DNA from: an uncultured Flavobacteriales bacterium
Lineage (GTDB): Bacteria > Bacteroidota > Bacteroidia > Flavobacteriales > Flavobacteriaceae
NCBI GenBank assembly: GCA_913031385.1
Contig: CAJWCT010000004.1
Span: 1-41,135, forward strand
DNA length: 41,135 nt
Reading direction: 5' to 3'
Part shown: in pieces, positions 17,482 through 27,428 of the stretch
How the letters are laid out: each line of letters starts with the position of its first letter
Numbering within the stretch: position 1 is the first letter of the stretch
Notes under the pieces: generated by a model
The model's input: only the letters and a program-made list of their open reading frames with translations
Databases searched by the model: none
What the model was told of the DNA's origin: nothing
Program-made: the position numbers and the translations under genes

Positions 17482-19113
17482 TTACATTAATTGGTATTCT
17501 GGTGCATTAATCATTGCACCAATTAACAAATCTAATCTGTTTTTAACTGTTGTGTTTTCACCTGTAGCTAAATATTCATCCCAAGTATCTGTCCAGTAAT
17601 ATGAAGGATAGTCCTCAAGTATTAATTCAGCAAAATAATTAACTCTATCTTCATCTATAGGATTAGGGTATAGAATATTTGCTATTTCATCTATCAAATA
17701 ATAAATATTTCCAGGATTAGCAGAAGTGTTTTCAACAAAGGAAACAGTATCTAATTCTGAGCCAAATTGACCATTTCCGCCAAGTTTATTTCTGCCAGTA
17801 ATTAAACATTCTATTAAACGGTATCTAGCTAGTATTGTACTTGAAGAAAACCAATGTCTATCAAAATCTGGGCTCTGATAAATCGCAGGGTGACCAGCAA
17901 CCGTATCAGGAGCAAAAAGATTCATACCACTCATTGGGAAATAAGAATTACGTAGAAAATACATAGCAAATTTATAATAATTCTCCATATCATCCTCTGG
18001 ACTAGGAATACTAAATCCTAAATTTGTAATAGTTGATGATAGTAATTGTACTGGCGACTTTACTATTGACCCTAATATTTCATCTGTAGAATCAGAATCT
18101 GCAGCATCAAAGAAATGCTGAGATTTAAGTAACCTCTTTACAACTGGCAATATATTATAATTTTCTTGATATAGTTGCTGAGCTAATGGTAATAATATGG
18201 TATTTTCAACTTCTTGATCCCATTCACTTTTAACAAAAAATCTATATAGTTTTTTTACATATGCCAAGGCTGTCGCTTCCTTATTAAAAACCATATCAAC
18301 AAATTCATGTAATTCGTTAAATATTGTTTCTTCAGAATTACCACCAGTTAATTCATAATTATCAAATGCATAGCTAAATGTTTTTACTCCTTGATCATGT
18401 TGATTAATAGAAAGTCTTCCCATTGGAATATTAGTGTCGGGATCAATTATACTTCTATCAAGCATGGTTTTAAAACCTGAAAAAACTTTTGCAGTTTCTA
18501 TAACATCTTGCTCAGTATAAGTGGTATAATCCCCTTCTCCAACCTGCTCTCCTTTAGTTATAGTAAATAACTCGAGGAATTCTCTTGCATAATTCTCATT
18601 AGGATTGTTAGCATTATTTTGAGTGTTATCTAAATAATTTAGCATTGCATTATCCAATGTTATTTTTTTAGCTAATTCTCTTAAATTTCCTTCAGAATAA
18701 AATTCAAGTAATCTTAGGTGATCATAAAAGTAGTGTGAAGCCCCAACATCTCCACTAGCTATTGTAAAAGTTGTATGAAGAAAAAAGGTTAGCTTATCTT
18801 TTAAATTAGCCCTATTTATCATGTTATACCACCACCAAGCTGATAACAACCCTCTTTTTCTTCCTTGATTTTGAATATCAGGCGGATAAATACCTGAAGA
18901 AAGCCAATAACCGTGTGGGGCATCTAATGGTAATGGATCATATGGTTCATTATAGGTTATAGTGTCATCTAAAAGCAATTGATCAATAGCATCAGCAGCA
19001 GTTAAATTAGACATCTCACTTAATAAAACATTGTTATAGTGGAATAAGCACCTTCTAAGTAGATGTTTCGCTCTTAATTGACCTAGATTTGAAGTTAATG
19101 GGTCAAGAGACAT
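17482..19113 (-). CDS. DUF1800 family protein
   Basis: AKHLLRRCLF, RGLLSAWWWYNMINRANLKDKLTFFLHTTFT, NENYAREFLELFTITKG and AGHPAIYQSPDFDRHWFSSST are characteristic of DUF1800. Confidence 0.92.
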   Translation of the reverse strand: MSLDPLTSNLGQLRAKHLLRRCLFHYNNVLLSEMSNLTAADAIDQLLLDDTITYNEPYDPLPLDAPHGYWLSSGIYPPDIQNQGRKRGLLSAWWWYNMINRANLKDKLTFFLHTTFTIASGDVGASHYFYDHLRLLEFYSEGNLRELAKKITLDNAMLNYLDNTQNNANNPNENYAREFLELFTITKGEQVGEGDYTTYTEQDVIETAKVFSGFKTMLDRSIIDPDTNIPMGRLSINQHDQGVKTFSYAFDNYELTGGNSEETIFNELHEFVDMVFNKEATALAYVKKLYRFFVKSEWDQEVENTILLPLAQQLYQENYNILPVVKRLLKSQHFFDAADSDSTDEILGSIVKSPVQLLSSTITNLGFSIPSPEDDMENYYKFAMYFLRNSYFPMSGMNLFAPDTVAGHPAIYQSPDFDRHWFSSSTILARYRLIECLITGRNKLGGNGQFGSELDTVSFVENTSANPGNIYYLIDEIANILYPNPIDEDRVNYFAELILEDYPSYYWTDTWDEYLATGENTTVKNRLDLLIGAMINAPEYQLM

Positions 19114-19119
19114 ATTCGT

Positions 19120-20226
19120 TTATTTACTATTGTTTTTTTCTATATAAACAGAAGTTGAAGGGAAAGCAAATTCACTGTTGTGTTTATTAACTATTTCAAT
19201 AATACTATAATTAATTTTCTGCTGTGTATCAATTAAATCTTCCCATTCAGGACTATTTACGTAATACAATACCATAATATCCAAAGAACTTCCTCCAAAA
19301 CTTAAAAATCTAACTCTTCCATCTTCATTTGTCATTGGATGATCATCTACTAGTTTTTGAATATCATTTACTATATTTTTAATTTGTTCTATTGTAGTAT
19401 CATAAGTAAGACCAATATTAAACTTTACTCTTCTTACAGGCCTGACACCTAAATTATCTAATTCCGTATTAATAATATTCTTGTTTGGAACTGTTACTAT
19501 ACTTTTATCAAATGTTCTGATTCTGGTGCTCCTAAAGCCTACTTTTTCTACCTTTCCTGTAACACCCCCTAGAGTAATAACATCTCCAACAGCAAAAGGC
19601 GTATCAAAAAAGATAGTAAATGATCCTAATAAATTTTCTATACTTTCTTTTGAAGCCAGAGCAATAGCAACACCCCCTACTCCTAGCCCAGCAACTAATG
19701 CAGTGATGTTTACATTAAATACATTTCCAAGGATTATTACTGCCGCAAAAATAAATACTAAAACCTTTGTAAGATCAATAGCAAAAGGGATAAGCCCATC
19801 ATCAACTTTACTTTCAGTCTGGGCAGCTTTATCTTTAAGCCTAACACCAATAAACTCCACAGATCTTAGAATAGTCCAAAAAATCGAACATATAACAGCT
19901 AGATAAAACCCTTTATTAATAACCATTTTCAATCCAAACTCAGAACTGTCAACTAAACCCCATTCATGTGGGAAATTAAGAGAATTTAATCCTATATATA
20001 AAATCATTAGTAAGAAAAAATAATAGAGAGGTTTTCTTAATAGTGATTTTAACATATCCCTCTCACTATCTGAGTCTTTACTGCCAAATAATTTATGTGC
20101 AATTTTTAGTAAATATGATATAATTGGTCTAGCTATAATTAAGCCAATTATAATTGCCAAAAAGAAGTATAAATAATCCTTAACAGAATTATTTAAAAAT
20201 TCAATACTTAAAAATTCTAAATCCAT
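19120..20226 (-). CDS. MscS-type mechanosensitive ion channel
   Basis: NITALVAGLGVGGVAIALASKESIENLLGSFTIFFDTPFAVGDVITLGGVTGKVEKVGFRSTRIRTFDKSIVTVPN; internal Met at 20226 preferred as start. Confidence 0.94.
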   Translation of the reverse strand: MDLEFLSIEFLNNSVKDYLYFFLAIIIGLIIARPIISYLLKIAHKLFGSKDSDSERDMLKSLLRKPLYYFFLLMILYIGLNSLNFPHEWGLVDSSEFGLKMVINKGFYLAVICSIFWTILRSVEFIGVRLKDKAAQTESKVDDGLIPFAIDLTKVLVFIFAAVIILGNVFNVNITALVAGLGVGGVAIALASKESIENLLGSFTIFFDTPFAVGDVITLGGVTGKVEKVGFRSTRIRTFDKSIVTVPNKNIINTELDNLGVRPVRRVKFNIGLTYDTTIEQIKNIVNDIQKLVDDHPMTNEDGRVRFLSFGGSSLDIMVLYYVNSPEWEDLIDTQQKINYSIIEIVNKHNSEFAFPSTSVYIEKNNSK

Positions 20227-20348
20227 ATTCTTATGATTATACTCAAAAATAATAAAAATAATACGAACCATTTAATATTATAATTTTCTTTTAGCTCTAA
20301 TTAAATATTTTGTATATTAATGCTCTTATATTCTTAATAATAAACTAT

Positions 20349-20894
20349 ATGAAAAATTTTAAATCAATTTTAGCTATTGTTATTCTTGCTGCAATAAGCT
20401 ATTCATGCAATAATTCGGCTGTTCAGAAAATGATGCAAGAGCCTGAAAATCCAGGAATGGTGCAATACGAATCTAATCAAAAGCTTTATGATGAATCTTT
20501 TGATCTGTTTTGTGCTAATAATTTAGATGAGTTTATAAAAACTGTTTCTGAAGACGTATTATGGCATCCTCCACATGGAGATTCATTAACAAAATCTGAT
20601 TGGAGTGCTGATATGAAAATGTGGCATGATCATTTTGAAAACTTTAAATTCACCAATAGACAATACTTCCCAGGAGTTGACGAATCCTTTGAACCAAATG
20701 GATCTGTTAGAGTTTATGGTGTATGGAGCTTTAATCACAAAGAAACAGGGATGGAATTTTCTGACCAAAAATGGTATTCCGTTGCTAATTTTAATGATCA
20801 AGGCCAACAAAATGAAATGTGGGAGTATTTTGATGCATCTTACTCCTTCTTAAAACTACTAGAAGCTTCACTTATAGAAACTGAAGAAGAATAA
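20349..20894 (+). CDS. NTF2-like lipoprotein, paralog 1 of tandem triplet
   Basis: MKNFKSILAIVILAAISYSCNNSAVQKMMQE lipobox and N-terminus shared with the next two ORFs; body suggests an NTF2/SnoaL-like fold. Confidence 0.75.
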   Translation: MKNFKSILAIVILAAISYSCNNSAVQKMMQEPENPGMVQYESNQKLYDESFDLFCANNLDEFIKTVSEDVLWHPPHGDSLTKSDWSADMKMWHDHFENFKFTNRQYFPGVDESFEPNGSVRVYGVWSFNHKETGMEFSDQKWYSVANFNDQGQQNEMWEYFDASYSFLKLLEASLIETEEE

Positions 20895-20909
20895 TTAATA
20901 CATAAGACT

Positions 20910-21509
20910 ATGAAAAATTTTAAACTAATAATTACAATTATAATTCTTTCTGGAATTAGCTATTCATGTAATAACTCTGCTGTTCAAAGAATGATGGAAG
21001 AAGATCCTGAAAGAGCTGTTGGAATGTCAGACTGGGCAGGTGTTGAAGATATGAAATGGCATATAGGAACCCAAGAAGCTGTTGATTTAGCAAAAAACAT
21101 GAACTCTGCATGGAGAGCGAGAGATTATGAAACTATGAGAACATTTATCTCAGACACTGCTAAAATTACTGCTACAAATGGTTTTACATTTACTAATGTT
21201 GATGAGTTTATTGAATCTCGTAAAAGAAGTGATTCAGCACGAAATTCTAGAGGCGCAACATTTGATTGGAGTACAACCAATATATTTTCTGTTGATTTAG
21301 ATCCTTCCACTGGTGGGGAACATGTCCATGCAGATTACTATGGTATGTATAAAGAAGGTGATGAAGAAGATAATTTTAGAGTACTAAATAGATATTATAT
21401 TATTGAAGGTAAAATAGTTGTGTGGAACTCTTACTGGCAAGACATAATAGAGCCTAAAAGTGAAGAAGAAGAAGAAGAAGAAGAAGTTGTAGAAGAAACT
21501 GAAGAATAA
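20910..21509 (+). CDS. NTF2-like lipoprotein, paralog 2, with poly-Glu C-terminus
   Basis: MKNFKLIITIIILSGISYSCNNSAVQRMMEE; body shares SVDLDPSTGGEHVHADY and RYYIIEGKIVVW with paralog 3. Confidence 0.78.
   Translation: MKNFKLIITIIILSGISYSCNNSAVQRMMEEDPERAVGMSDWAGVEDMKWHIGTQEAVDLAKNMNSAWRARDYETMRTFISDTAKITATNGFTFTNVDEFIESRKRSDSARNSRGATFDWSTTNIFSVDLDPSTGGEHVHADYYGMYKEGDEEDNFRVLNRYYIIEGKIVVWNSYWQDIIEPKSEEEEEEEEVVEETEE
21462..21485 (+). repeat. (GAA)8 trinucleotide microsatellite inside CDS
   Basis: Eight consecutive GAA codons encoding EEEEEEEE near the C-terminus of paralog 2. Confidence 0.9.
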
Positions 21510-21527
21510 TAACTAAATATATAAGAA

Positions 21528-22058
21528 ATGAAAAATTTAAAATTAATTTTTACAATTGCAATACTTACTGCTTTTGTGTATTCATGCAACAATTCTGCTG
21601 TTCAAAGAATGATGGAAGAACCTGTAGAACCTGAAAGATCAGTTGGATTCACAAACTGGTCAGATGATGGAGCTGAATATAAATTCCATTTAGGAACTGA
21701 TGAAGCTGTTCAAGTTGTAAGAGATCTTGATGAAGTCTGGACGAATCAAGATTGGGAAGGTGTAAGAGCAATGCTTTCTGATACTGCTAAATTTTATTGG
21801 AGAAATGGCAATGTACTTTCAGTTGATGAGTTTATGACTCAAATAAGTTCTGATAGCACAGGATCTGCTACATGGAAATTCAACGGAGCTTTTTCTGTTG
21901 ATTTAGATCCAACAAGAGGCGGAGAGCATGTTCATGCTAATTTCTCCGTATCTACTAAAACTGATAGCATCATTGAAAACAGAGATCTTATCGAAAGATA
22001 CTATATTATTGATGGAAAAGTTGTTACTTGGCATCAGTTTAGTCTTGATGTAAAATAA
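21528..22058 (+). CDS. NTF2-like lipoprotein, paralog 3 of tandem triplet
   Basis: MKNLKLIFTIAILTAFVYSCNNSAVQRMMEE; SVDLDPTRGGEHVHANF and RYYIIDGKVVTW. Confidence 0.78.
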   Translation: MKNLKLIFTIAILTAFVYSCNNSAVQRMMEEPVEPERSVGFTNWSDDGAEYKFHLGTDEAVQVVRDLDEVWTNQDWEGVRAMLSDTAKFYWRNGNVLSVDEFMTQISSDSTGSATWKFNGAFSVDLDPTRGGEHVHANFSVSTKTDSIIENRDLIERYYIIDGKVVTWHQFSLDVK

Positions 22059-22078
22059 TCCTTTATAACACTAAAAAC

Positions 22079-22106
22079 AAAAAAGCACCTTTAAAGGTGC
22101 TTTTTT
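22079..22106. terminator. Perfectly palindromic bidirectional intrinsic terminator
   Basis: AAAAAAGCACCTTTAAAGGTGCTTTTTT, 28-nt perfect palindrome with A/T flanks between convergent genes ending at 22058 (+) and 22126 (-). Confidence 0.88.
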
Positions 22107-22125
22107 TATTATATAGTGATAGTTC

Positions 22126-22941
22126 TTAATTGTTTCCTAATATTAAAGGCAAGCCATCCTTTCCACTACCAATAACTACAACTTTAGAATTTGGAGATTG
22201 AGCAAGCTTTAAAGTTGCTTCGATTCCTTTATCTCTTAGAATATTTGAAGTTAAAGAAGCGGCCAATATTCTGTTTGCATCAGCTTTACCTCTTGCTTCA
22301 ATTCTTTGTTTTTCAGCTTCTTTTTCTGCTACCTCCAGTTTAAAGTCATATTCTTCAGATGCTTGTTCTTGTTTTAGTTTTCTCTCAATTGCTTCATTAA
22401 TCATCACCGGCAAGGTTATATCTCTTACTAAAATTTCATTTAATTGAATGTATTGATCTTCAACAATTTTTTTAGTCTCAATATAAATCTCTATTTGAAT
22501 TGCATCTCTTTTTGTTGAATATAATTCTTGTGGGGTATATCTTCCTACGACACTTCTTGCAGCAGATCTTATCGCTGGTAAAAGTATCCTCTGCTTATAT
22601 GCCTCACTTTTTTCTTGATGTAGTTTCCCTAAGTTTGGATAATCAGGCTGAAACCACGCTGAAGCCTCAAGCTTAATGTCTAATCCATTTGATGACAGTA
22701 CATTCATTTTTTCAAAAACTTCTTGTTGTCTAACCTCATATATAAAGACTTTATTCCAAGGAAGTACGAGATGAAATCCCTCACCCATTGGTGGCTCATC
22801 AGTAACTACACCCCCTCCAAAAATTTTATATAAAACTCCTGCTTCTCCAGAGCCTACAGTTACAAATGATTTAGCTAAAATTAAGATGCTAAACGTTATG
22901 GTTATTAATAATGGTATTCCTATTCTTGGTATTTTATTCAT
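22126..22941 (-). CDS. SPFH/prohibitin family membrane protein
   Basis: N-terminal TM, VGSGEAGVLYKIFGG..GEGFHLVLPWNKVFIYEVR, coiled coil VAEKEAEKQRIEARGKADANRILA. Confidence 0.92.
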   Translation of the reverse strand: MNKIPRIGIPLLITITFSILILAKSFVTVGSGEAGVLYKIFGGGVVTDEPPMGEGFHLVLPWNKVFIYEVRQQEVFEKMNVLSSNGLDIKLEASAWFQPDYPNLGKLHQEKSEAYKQRILLPAIRSAARSVVGRYTPQELYSTKRDAIQIEIYIETKKIVEDQYIQLNEILVRDITLPVMINEAIERKLKQEQASEEYDFKLEVAEKEAEKQRIEARGKADANRILAASLTSNILRDKGIEATLKLAQSPNSKVVVIGSGKDGLPLILGNN

Positions 22942-22966
22942 TTTTTTGTTTTTAAATATTAATAAT

Positions 22967-23713
22967 TTATGTTAGTAATCCCCCGTCGATGTTTAATACT
23001 TGTCCTGTTACATAGGATGACATATCACTGGCTAACCAAATACATGCATTAGCAACATCTGCAGGAGTTCCTCCTCTTTTAAGAGGAATAGAGTTTCTCC
23101 AATTTTCTATAATTTTTTCATCTAATTTTTTAGTCATTTCAGTTTCTATAAAACCTGGAGCAATAACATTACAGCGAATATTTCTTGAACCTAATTCTAA
23201 TGCAATAGATTTTGAAAACCCAATAATACCTGCTTTTGAAGCAGCGTAATTTGATTGTCCTGCATTTCCTTTTACTCCTACAACTGAACTCATGTTTATT
23301 ATTGACCCACTTCTTTGTTTTAACATGATTTTTTGAACAGCTTTTGTCATATTAAATACTGAGTTAAGATTAACCTTTATAACTTGATTAAAATCTTCCT
23401 CTTGCATTCGCATTAATAGATTATCTCTAGTAATACCAGCATTGTTAACTAATATATCAATACTGTCAAAATCTTTGATTATTTTTTCTACAAGCTCTAT
23501 TGAATCATTATAATTAGCTGCATCTGACTGATAAGCTACAGCTTTTACTCCTAAACTAGTTAATTCTTTTTCAAATTCTTTAGCTAATTCTACAGATTTA
23601 CTGAAAGTAAATGCAACATTGGCGCCATTTAATGCAAATTCTTTAGCTATCCCCTTCCCTATGCCTCTTGAAGCACCAGTTATTATTGCTGTTTTTCCTT
23701 TTAGTAATTTCAT
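22967..23713 (-). CDS. fabG: 3-oxoacyl-[ACP] reductase
   Basis: TGASRGIGKGIA, LVNNAGITRDNLLMRM, SNYAASKAGIIGFSKS, NVIAPGFIETEMT, GQVLNIDGG. Confidence 0.96.
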   Translation of the reverse strand: MKLLKGKTAIITGASRGIGKGIAKEFALNGANVAFTFSKSVELAKEFEKELTSLGVKAVAYQSDAANYNDSIELVEKIIKDFDSIDILVNNAGITRDNLLMRMQEEDFNQVIKVNLNSVFNMTKAVQKIMLKQRSGSIINMSSVVGVKGNAGQSNYAASKAGIIGFSKSIALELGSRNIRCNVIAPGFIETEMTKKLDEKIIENWRNSIPLKRGGTPADVANACIWLASDMSSYVTGQVLNIDGGLLT

Positions 23714-23748
23714 AAAAATATAGTTAAAATTAATAAAATATAATTTTA

Positions 23749-24621
23749 TTAAGATAATATACTATGTACTTTTTTTCCAATCTCTGCAGGAGAATCGACT
23801 ACATTCACGCCATAGTTGAGTAATATTTCCTTTTTAGCTTTAGCGGTATCATCAGAGCCTCCCACAATAGCACCAGCATGTCCCATTGTTCTACCACTTG
23901 GAGCTGTTTCTCCAGCGATAAACCCAACTACAGGTTTTTTACTATTACTCTCATTGTACCATTTAGCAGCTTCAGCTTCTAATTGTCCACCTATTTCACC
24001 TATCATAACTATACATTTTGTTTCGGAATCATTCACAAACATTTCCATAGCATCCTTGACAGTAGTTCCAATTATTGGATCTCCACCAATCCCTATTGCT
24101 GTACTTATACCAAAACCTTGTTTAACAACCTGATCTGCTGCTTCATATGTTAATGTGCCTGATTTAGATATAATACCAACTTTTCCTTTTTTAAATATAA
24201 ACCCTGGCATAATACCAACTTTAGCTTCATCTGGAGTTATAACGCCAGGACAATTAGGTCCAACCATTATACATGAGAATTTATTTAAGTGGTTTTTAAC
24301 CTTAATCATATCAGAAATTGGAATGCCTTCAGTAATAGTAATTATAACTTTAATTCCAGCTTCTGCTGCTTCTATAATTGCCTTAGCTGCATAAGCTGGA
24401 GGAACAAATATTATACTTGTGTCTGCTTGCAATTCATCTACTGTTTCTTTAACTGTATTAAAAACTGGTCTGTCAAGATGTATTTGACCTCCCTTTCCTG
24501 GAGTTACTCCAGCTATAATATTGGTTCCATACTCAATCATTTGACCAGCATGGAACGTCCCTTCTTTTCCTGTAAGTCCTTGAACAATTACTCTAGAATT
24601 TTTATCTACTAATACACTCAT
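23749..24621 (-). CDS. sucD: Succinyl-CoA synthetase subunit alpha
   Basis: VIVQGLTGKEGTFHAGQMIEYGT, GPNCPGVITP, GKVGIISKSGTLTYEA and GRTMGHAGAIVGG (active-site His). Confidence 0.97.
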   Translation of the reverse strand: MSVLVDKNSRVIVQGLTGKEGTFHAGQMIEYGTNIIAGVTPGKGGQIHLDRPVFNTVKETVDELQADTSIIFVPPAYAAKAIIEAAEAGIKVIITITEGIPISDMIKVKNHLNKFSCIMVGPNCPGVITPDEAKVGIMPGFIFKKGKVGIISKSGTLTYEAADQVVKQGFGISTAIGIGGDPIIGTTVKDAMEMFVNDSETKCIVMIGEIGGQLEAEAAKWYNESNSKKPVVGFIAGETAPSGRTMGHAGAIVGGSDDTAKAKKEILLNYGVNVVDSPAEIGKKVHSILS

Positions 24622-24642
24622 TAATTATATATAATTATAAAA

Positions 24643-25209
24643 TTACTCTTTAGCTCTTTCTTTATACTGTCCTTTAATGGAATCCACTTTTATCTTATCC
24701 CCTTCATTGATAAATAAAGGAACATTAACTACTGCCCCTGTCTCTAATGTAGCAGGTTTTGTTGCATTTGTAGCTGTATTGCCTTTTACTCCAGGTTCTG
24801 TAGAAACAACTTCAAGTACCACATTGGCAGGCATGTCTACAGATAATGGTATTCCATTCTCTGAATTTGTAATTACAGTAACAATTTCACCTTCTTTCAT
24901 TAATTGAGAATTGTCTAATAATTTTTCTTCAATAGAAATCTGATTATAATCATCTGTATTCATAAAATGATACATATTATTATCATTATATAAATATTGA
25001 AATTTATTTGTCTCTACTCTAACAACATCTATCTTATGACCGGACGAGAATGTATTGTCTACTACTTTTCCTGATGTTAAACTTTTTAATTTCGTTCTTA
25101 CAAAAGCGGGGCCTTTCCCAGGTTTAACATGTAAGAATTCTATAATTTTATATATGTCGTGATTATGTTTAATACATAGCCCGTTTCTAATATCAGAGGT
25201 ATTACTCAT
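24643..25209 (-). CDS. efp: Elongation factor P
   Basis: FLHVKPGKGPAFVRTKLKSLTSGKVVDNTF, and C-terminal KGNTATNATKPATLETGAVVNVPLFINEGDKIKVD. Confidence 0.97.
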   Translation of the reverse strand: MSNTSDIRNGLCIKHNHDIYKIIEFLHVKPGKGPAFVRTKLKSLTSGKVVDNTFSSGHKIDVVRVETNKFQYLYNDNNMYHFMNTDDYNQISIEEKLLDNSQLMKEGEIVTVITNSENGIPLSVDMPANVVLEVVSTEPGVKGNTATNATKPATLETGAVVNVPLFINEGDKIKVDSIKGQYKERAKE

Positions 25210-25215
25210 TATCTT

Positions 25216-26001
25216 CTAACTTGATTTGATATATCCTTTCATAATACCCCTATGTGAGTTTCTTATGAATTGAAGTATTTCATCTCTTTCATTAGAAGCT
25301 TCCATTTCAGCCTCTATAATTTCACAAGCCTGAGTATTATTGTAGTTTTTTTGATATAAAAGCCTATAAATGTTTTGAATTTCTTTTATTTTTTCGGATT
25401 TAAACCCTCTTCTTCTTAGACCAACAGAATTAATACCAAGATAAGACATAGGTACTCTAGCGGCTTTAACATATGGAGGCACATCTTTTCTCACTAAACA
25501 TCCACCAGTAACAAATGCATGATTCCCGATTGAACAGAACTGATGCACTGCAGTTAATCCCGAAATTATCACATAATCCCCAATAGTAACATGACCCGCA
25601 AGAGTTGTGCTATTTGAAAAGATACAATTATCTCCAACTATGCAATCGTGAGCAATATGACTATACGCCATTATTAAACAATTATTACCAACAACTGTTT
25701 TATTTCTATCATTAGTTCCTTTATTTATAGTAACACATTCTCTTACTGTTACATTATCTCCTATTTCAACATATGTTCTCTCATTATTATATTTTAAATC
25801 TTGAGGAATCCCAGATATTACTGCTCCAGGAAATATATTACAGTTTTTCCCAATTCTTGCACCATCCATTATTGAAACATTTGATCCTATCCAGCTACCC
25901 TCTCCAATTACAACATCTGCATCTATAGAGGTGAATGGTTCAATAACTACATTTTTTGCAATTTTTGAGTCGGGATGAATATATGATAACGGTTGTTTCA
26001 T
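25216..26001 (-). CDS. lpxA: UDP-N-acetylglucosamine acyltransferase
   Basis: Left-handed beta-helix hexapeptides; GIPQDLKYNNERTYVEIGDNVTVRECVTINKGT; AYSHIAHDCIVGDNC. Confidence 0.96.
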   Translation of the reverse strand: MKQPLSYIHPDSKIAKNVVIEPFTSIDADVVIGEGSWIGSNVSIMDGARIGKNCNIFPGAVISGIPQDLKYNNERTYVEIGDNVTVRECVTINKGTNDRNKTVVGNNCLIMAYSHIAHDCIVGDNCIFSNSTTLAGHVTIGDYVIISGLTAVHQFCSIGNHAFVTGGCLVRKDVPPYVKAARVPMSYLGINSVGLRRRGFKSEKIKEIQNIYRLLYQKNYNNTQACEIIEAEMEASNERDEILQFIRNSHRGIMKGYIKSS

Positions 26002-26003
26002 GT

Positions 26004-27428
26004 TTACTTAACTTTTGTTATTTGGGCTGTTAGCTCCGCTTCTGCGCATAATCTGTCATTTACAAAAGCTAATCCTTTCATGTGACAAATTCCTCTTCTA
26101 ACAGGGTTTCGCAAGTTACATTTAAAAATTATAGTATCCCCAGGAAAAACTTTGTTTTTAAATTTAACCTTATCAATTTTTGCAAAAAATGTTAAATAAT
26201 TCTCAGGATCAGGAACTTTTGACAATACAAGTATTCCGCCAATCTGTGCCATTGCCTCAACTATTATAACTCCTGGTAAGATAGGATATTCTGGAAAATG
26301 TCCTTTGAAAAAATATTCATCTGATTTAATATGTTTTAACCCAAGTATACTATTGTCATTCAACTCATAAACCTCATCAATAAACAAAAAAGGATGCCTG
26401 TGTGGTAAAATTTCTTTTATCTTTTTTGAATCCATTATGGGTTTTTTTCCTTCTATTTTTGGAGCCTTACCTATTTTTGATTCTTTCTTTCTTTCTTTTA
26501 AAGCTTCTTCTATTACAGAACTCATTTTCCTAGCGAATTCTGTATTTATATAATGTCCAGGTTTAGTAGCAATTACTCTTCCTCTAATCTTAGTGCCAAT
26601 TAATGCTAAATCACCAATAACATCCAATAGTTTGTGGCGAGCTGCTTCATTAGGGTAATGGAGAGTTAGATTATTAAGTATACCATTTGGATTCACTTTT
26701 ATCTCTTTTCTATTAAATGCTTTTTTTAGTTTCTCCATTGTAGAATTTGATAAAGGCTTATCCACATAAACAATAGCATTATTTAGGTCTCCACCTTTAA
26801 TTAAACCTTTATTAAGGAGCATTTCTATTTCATGTAAAAAACTAAATGTTCGTGAATCAGATATATCTTCTTTAAAGTTTTTTATCGAACTCATTGTTGC
26901 GTTTTGAGTTCCTAGAACTTTTGTGCCAAAATCAACCATTGTTGTTATTTGATATTCACTTGAAGGAATTACTGTTATTTCACTACCACTTTTTGGATCC
27001 CTATATGATATAATATCTCTTACAACAAATTCTTTTCTTTTTTCACTAAGTTCTTTTTTTCCTGCAGATTCAAGAGCTTCAACAAAGTACTTTGAAGAAC
27101 CATCCATTATGGGAGGTTCAGAGGCATCTAGTTCTATTTTAACATTATCTATTTCTAATCCCACAAGAGCTGCTAAAACATGTTCGCATGTTTGAATTGT
27201 TACGTTATTTTTATTTAAAAATGTTCGCCTATCTGTATTAAAAACATATTTAATATTTGCTTCAATTACTGGTTTTTCTTTAAGATCAATTCTTGTAAAT
27301 GTATATCCATTATCTGCATCGGCTGGTTTAAAAGTTATGTTAACTTCTTTACCAGTATGTATTCCAACCCCTCTTAATGAGATTGGGGTTTTTATGGTAG
27401 TTTGATTATCGTTAGTTAGAACTATCAT
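26004..27428 (-). CDS. lpxC/fabZ: Bifunctional UDP-3-O-acyl-GlcNAc deacetylase / 3-hydroxyacyl-ACP dehydratase (LpxC-FabZ fusion)
   Basis: N-terminal LpxC ([56 protein letters not shown]) and C-terminal FabZ ([36 protein letters not shown]). Confidence 0.97.
   Translation of the reverse strand: MIVLTNDNQTTIKTPISLRGVGIHTGKEVNITFKPADADNGYTFTRIDLKEKPVIEANIKYVFNTDRRTFLNKNNVTIQTCEHVLAALVGLEIDNVKIELDASEPPIMDGSSKYFVEALESAGKKELSEKRKEFVVRDIISYRDPKSGSEITVIPSSEYQITTMVDFGTKVLGTQNATMSSIKNFKEDISDSRTFSFLHEIEMLLNKGLIKGGDLNNAIVYVDKPLSNSTMEKLKKAFNRKEIKVNPNGILNNLTLHYPNEAARHKLLDVIGDLALIGTKIRGRVIATKPGHYINTEFARKMSSVIEEALKERKKESKIGKAPKIEGKKPIMDSKKIKEILPHRHPFLFIDEVYELNDNSILGLKHIKSDEYFFKGHFPEYPILPGVIIVEAMAQIGGILVLSKVPDPENYLTFFAKIDKVKFKNKVFPGDTIIFKCNLRNPVRRGICHMKGLAFVNDRLCAEAELTAQITKVK

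Noticed and set aside
19481-19906. 141-aa plus-strand ORF inside the MscS gene
   Set aside because: Long but antisense to a conserved MscS core; low-complexity Thr/Pro/Ser composition typical of antisense frames.
20586-21310. Alternative-frame ORFs within the lipoprotein triplet (20586-20810 -, 20626-20853 +, 21125-21310 -)
   Set aside because: Overlap better-supported paralogous lipoproteins; not conserved between the paralogs.
23816-24907. Plus-strand ORFs opposite sucD and efp (23816-24133, 24155-24394, 24289-24612, 24677-24907)
   Set aside because: Antisense frames of highly conserved genes.
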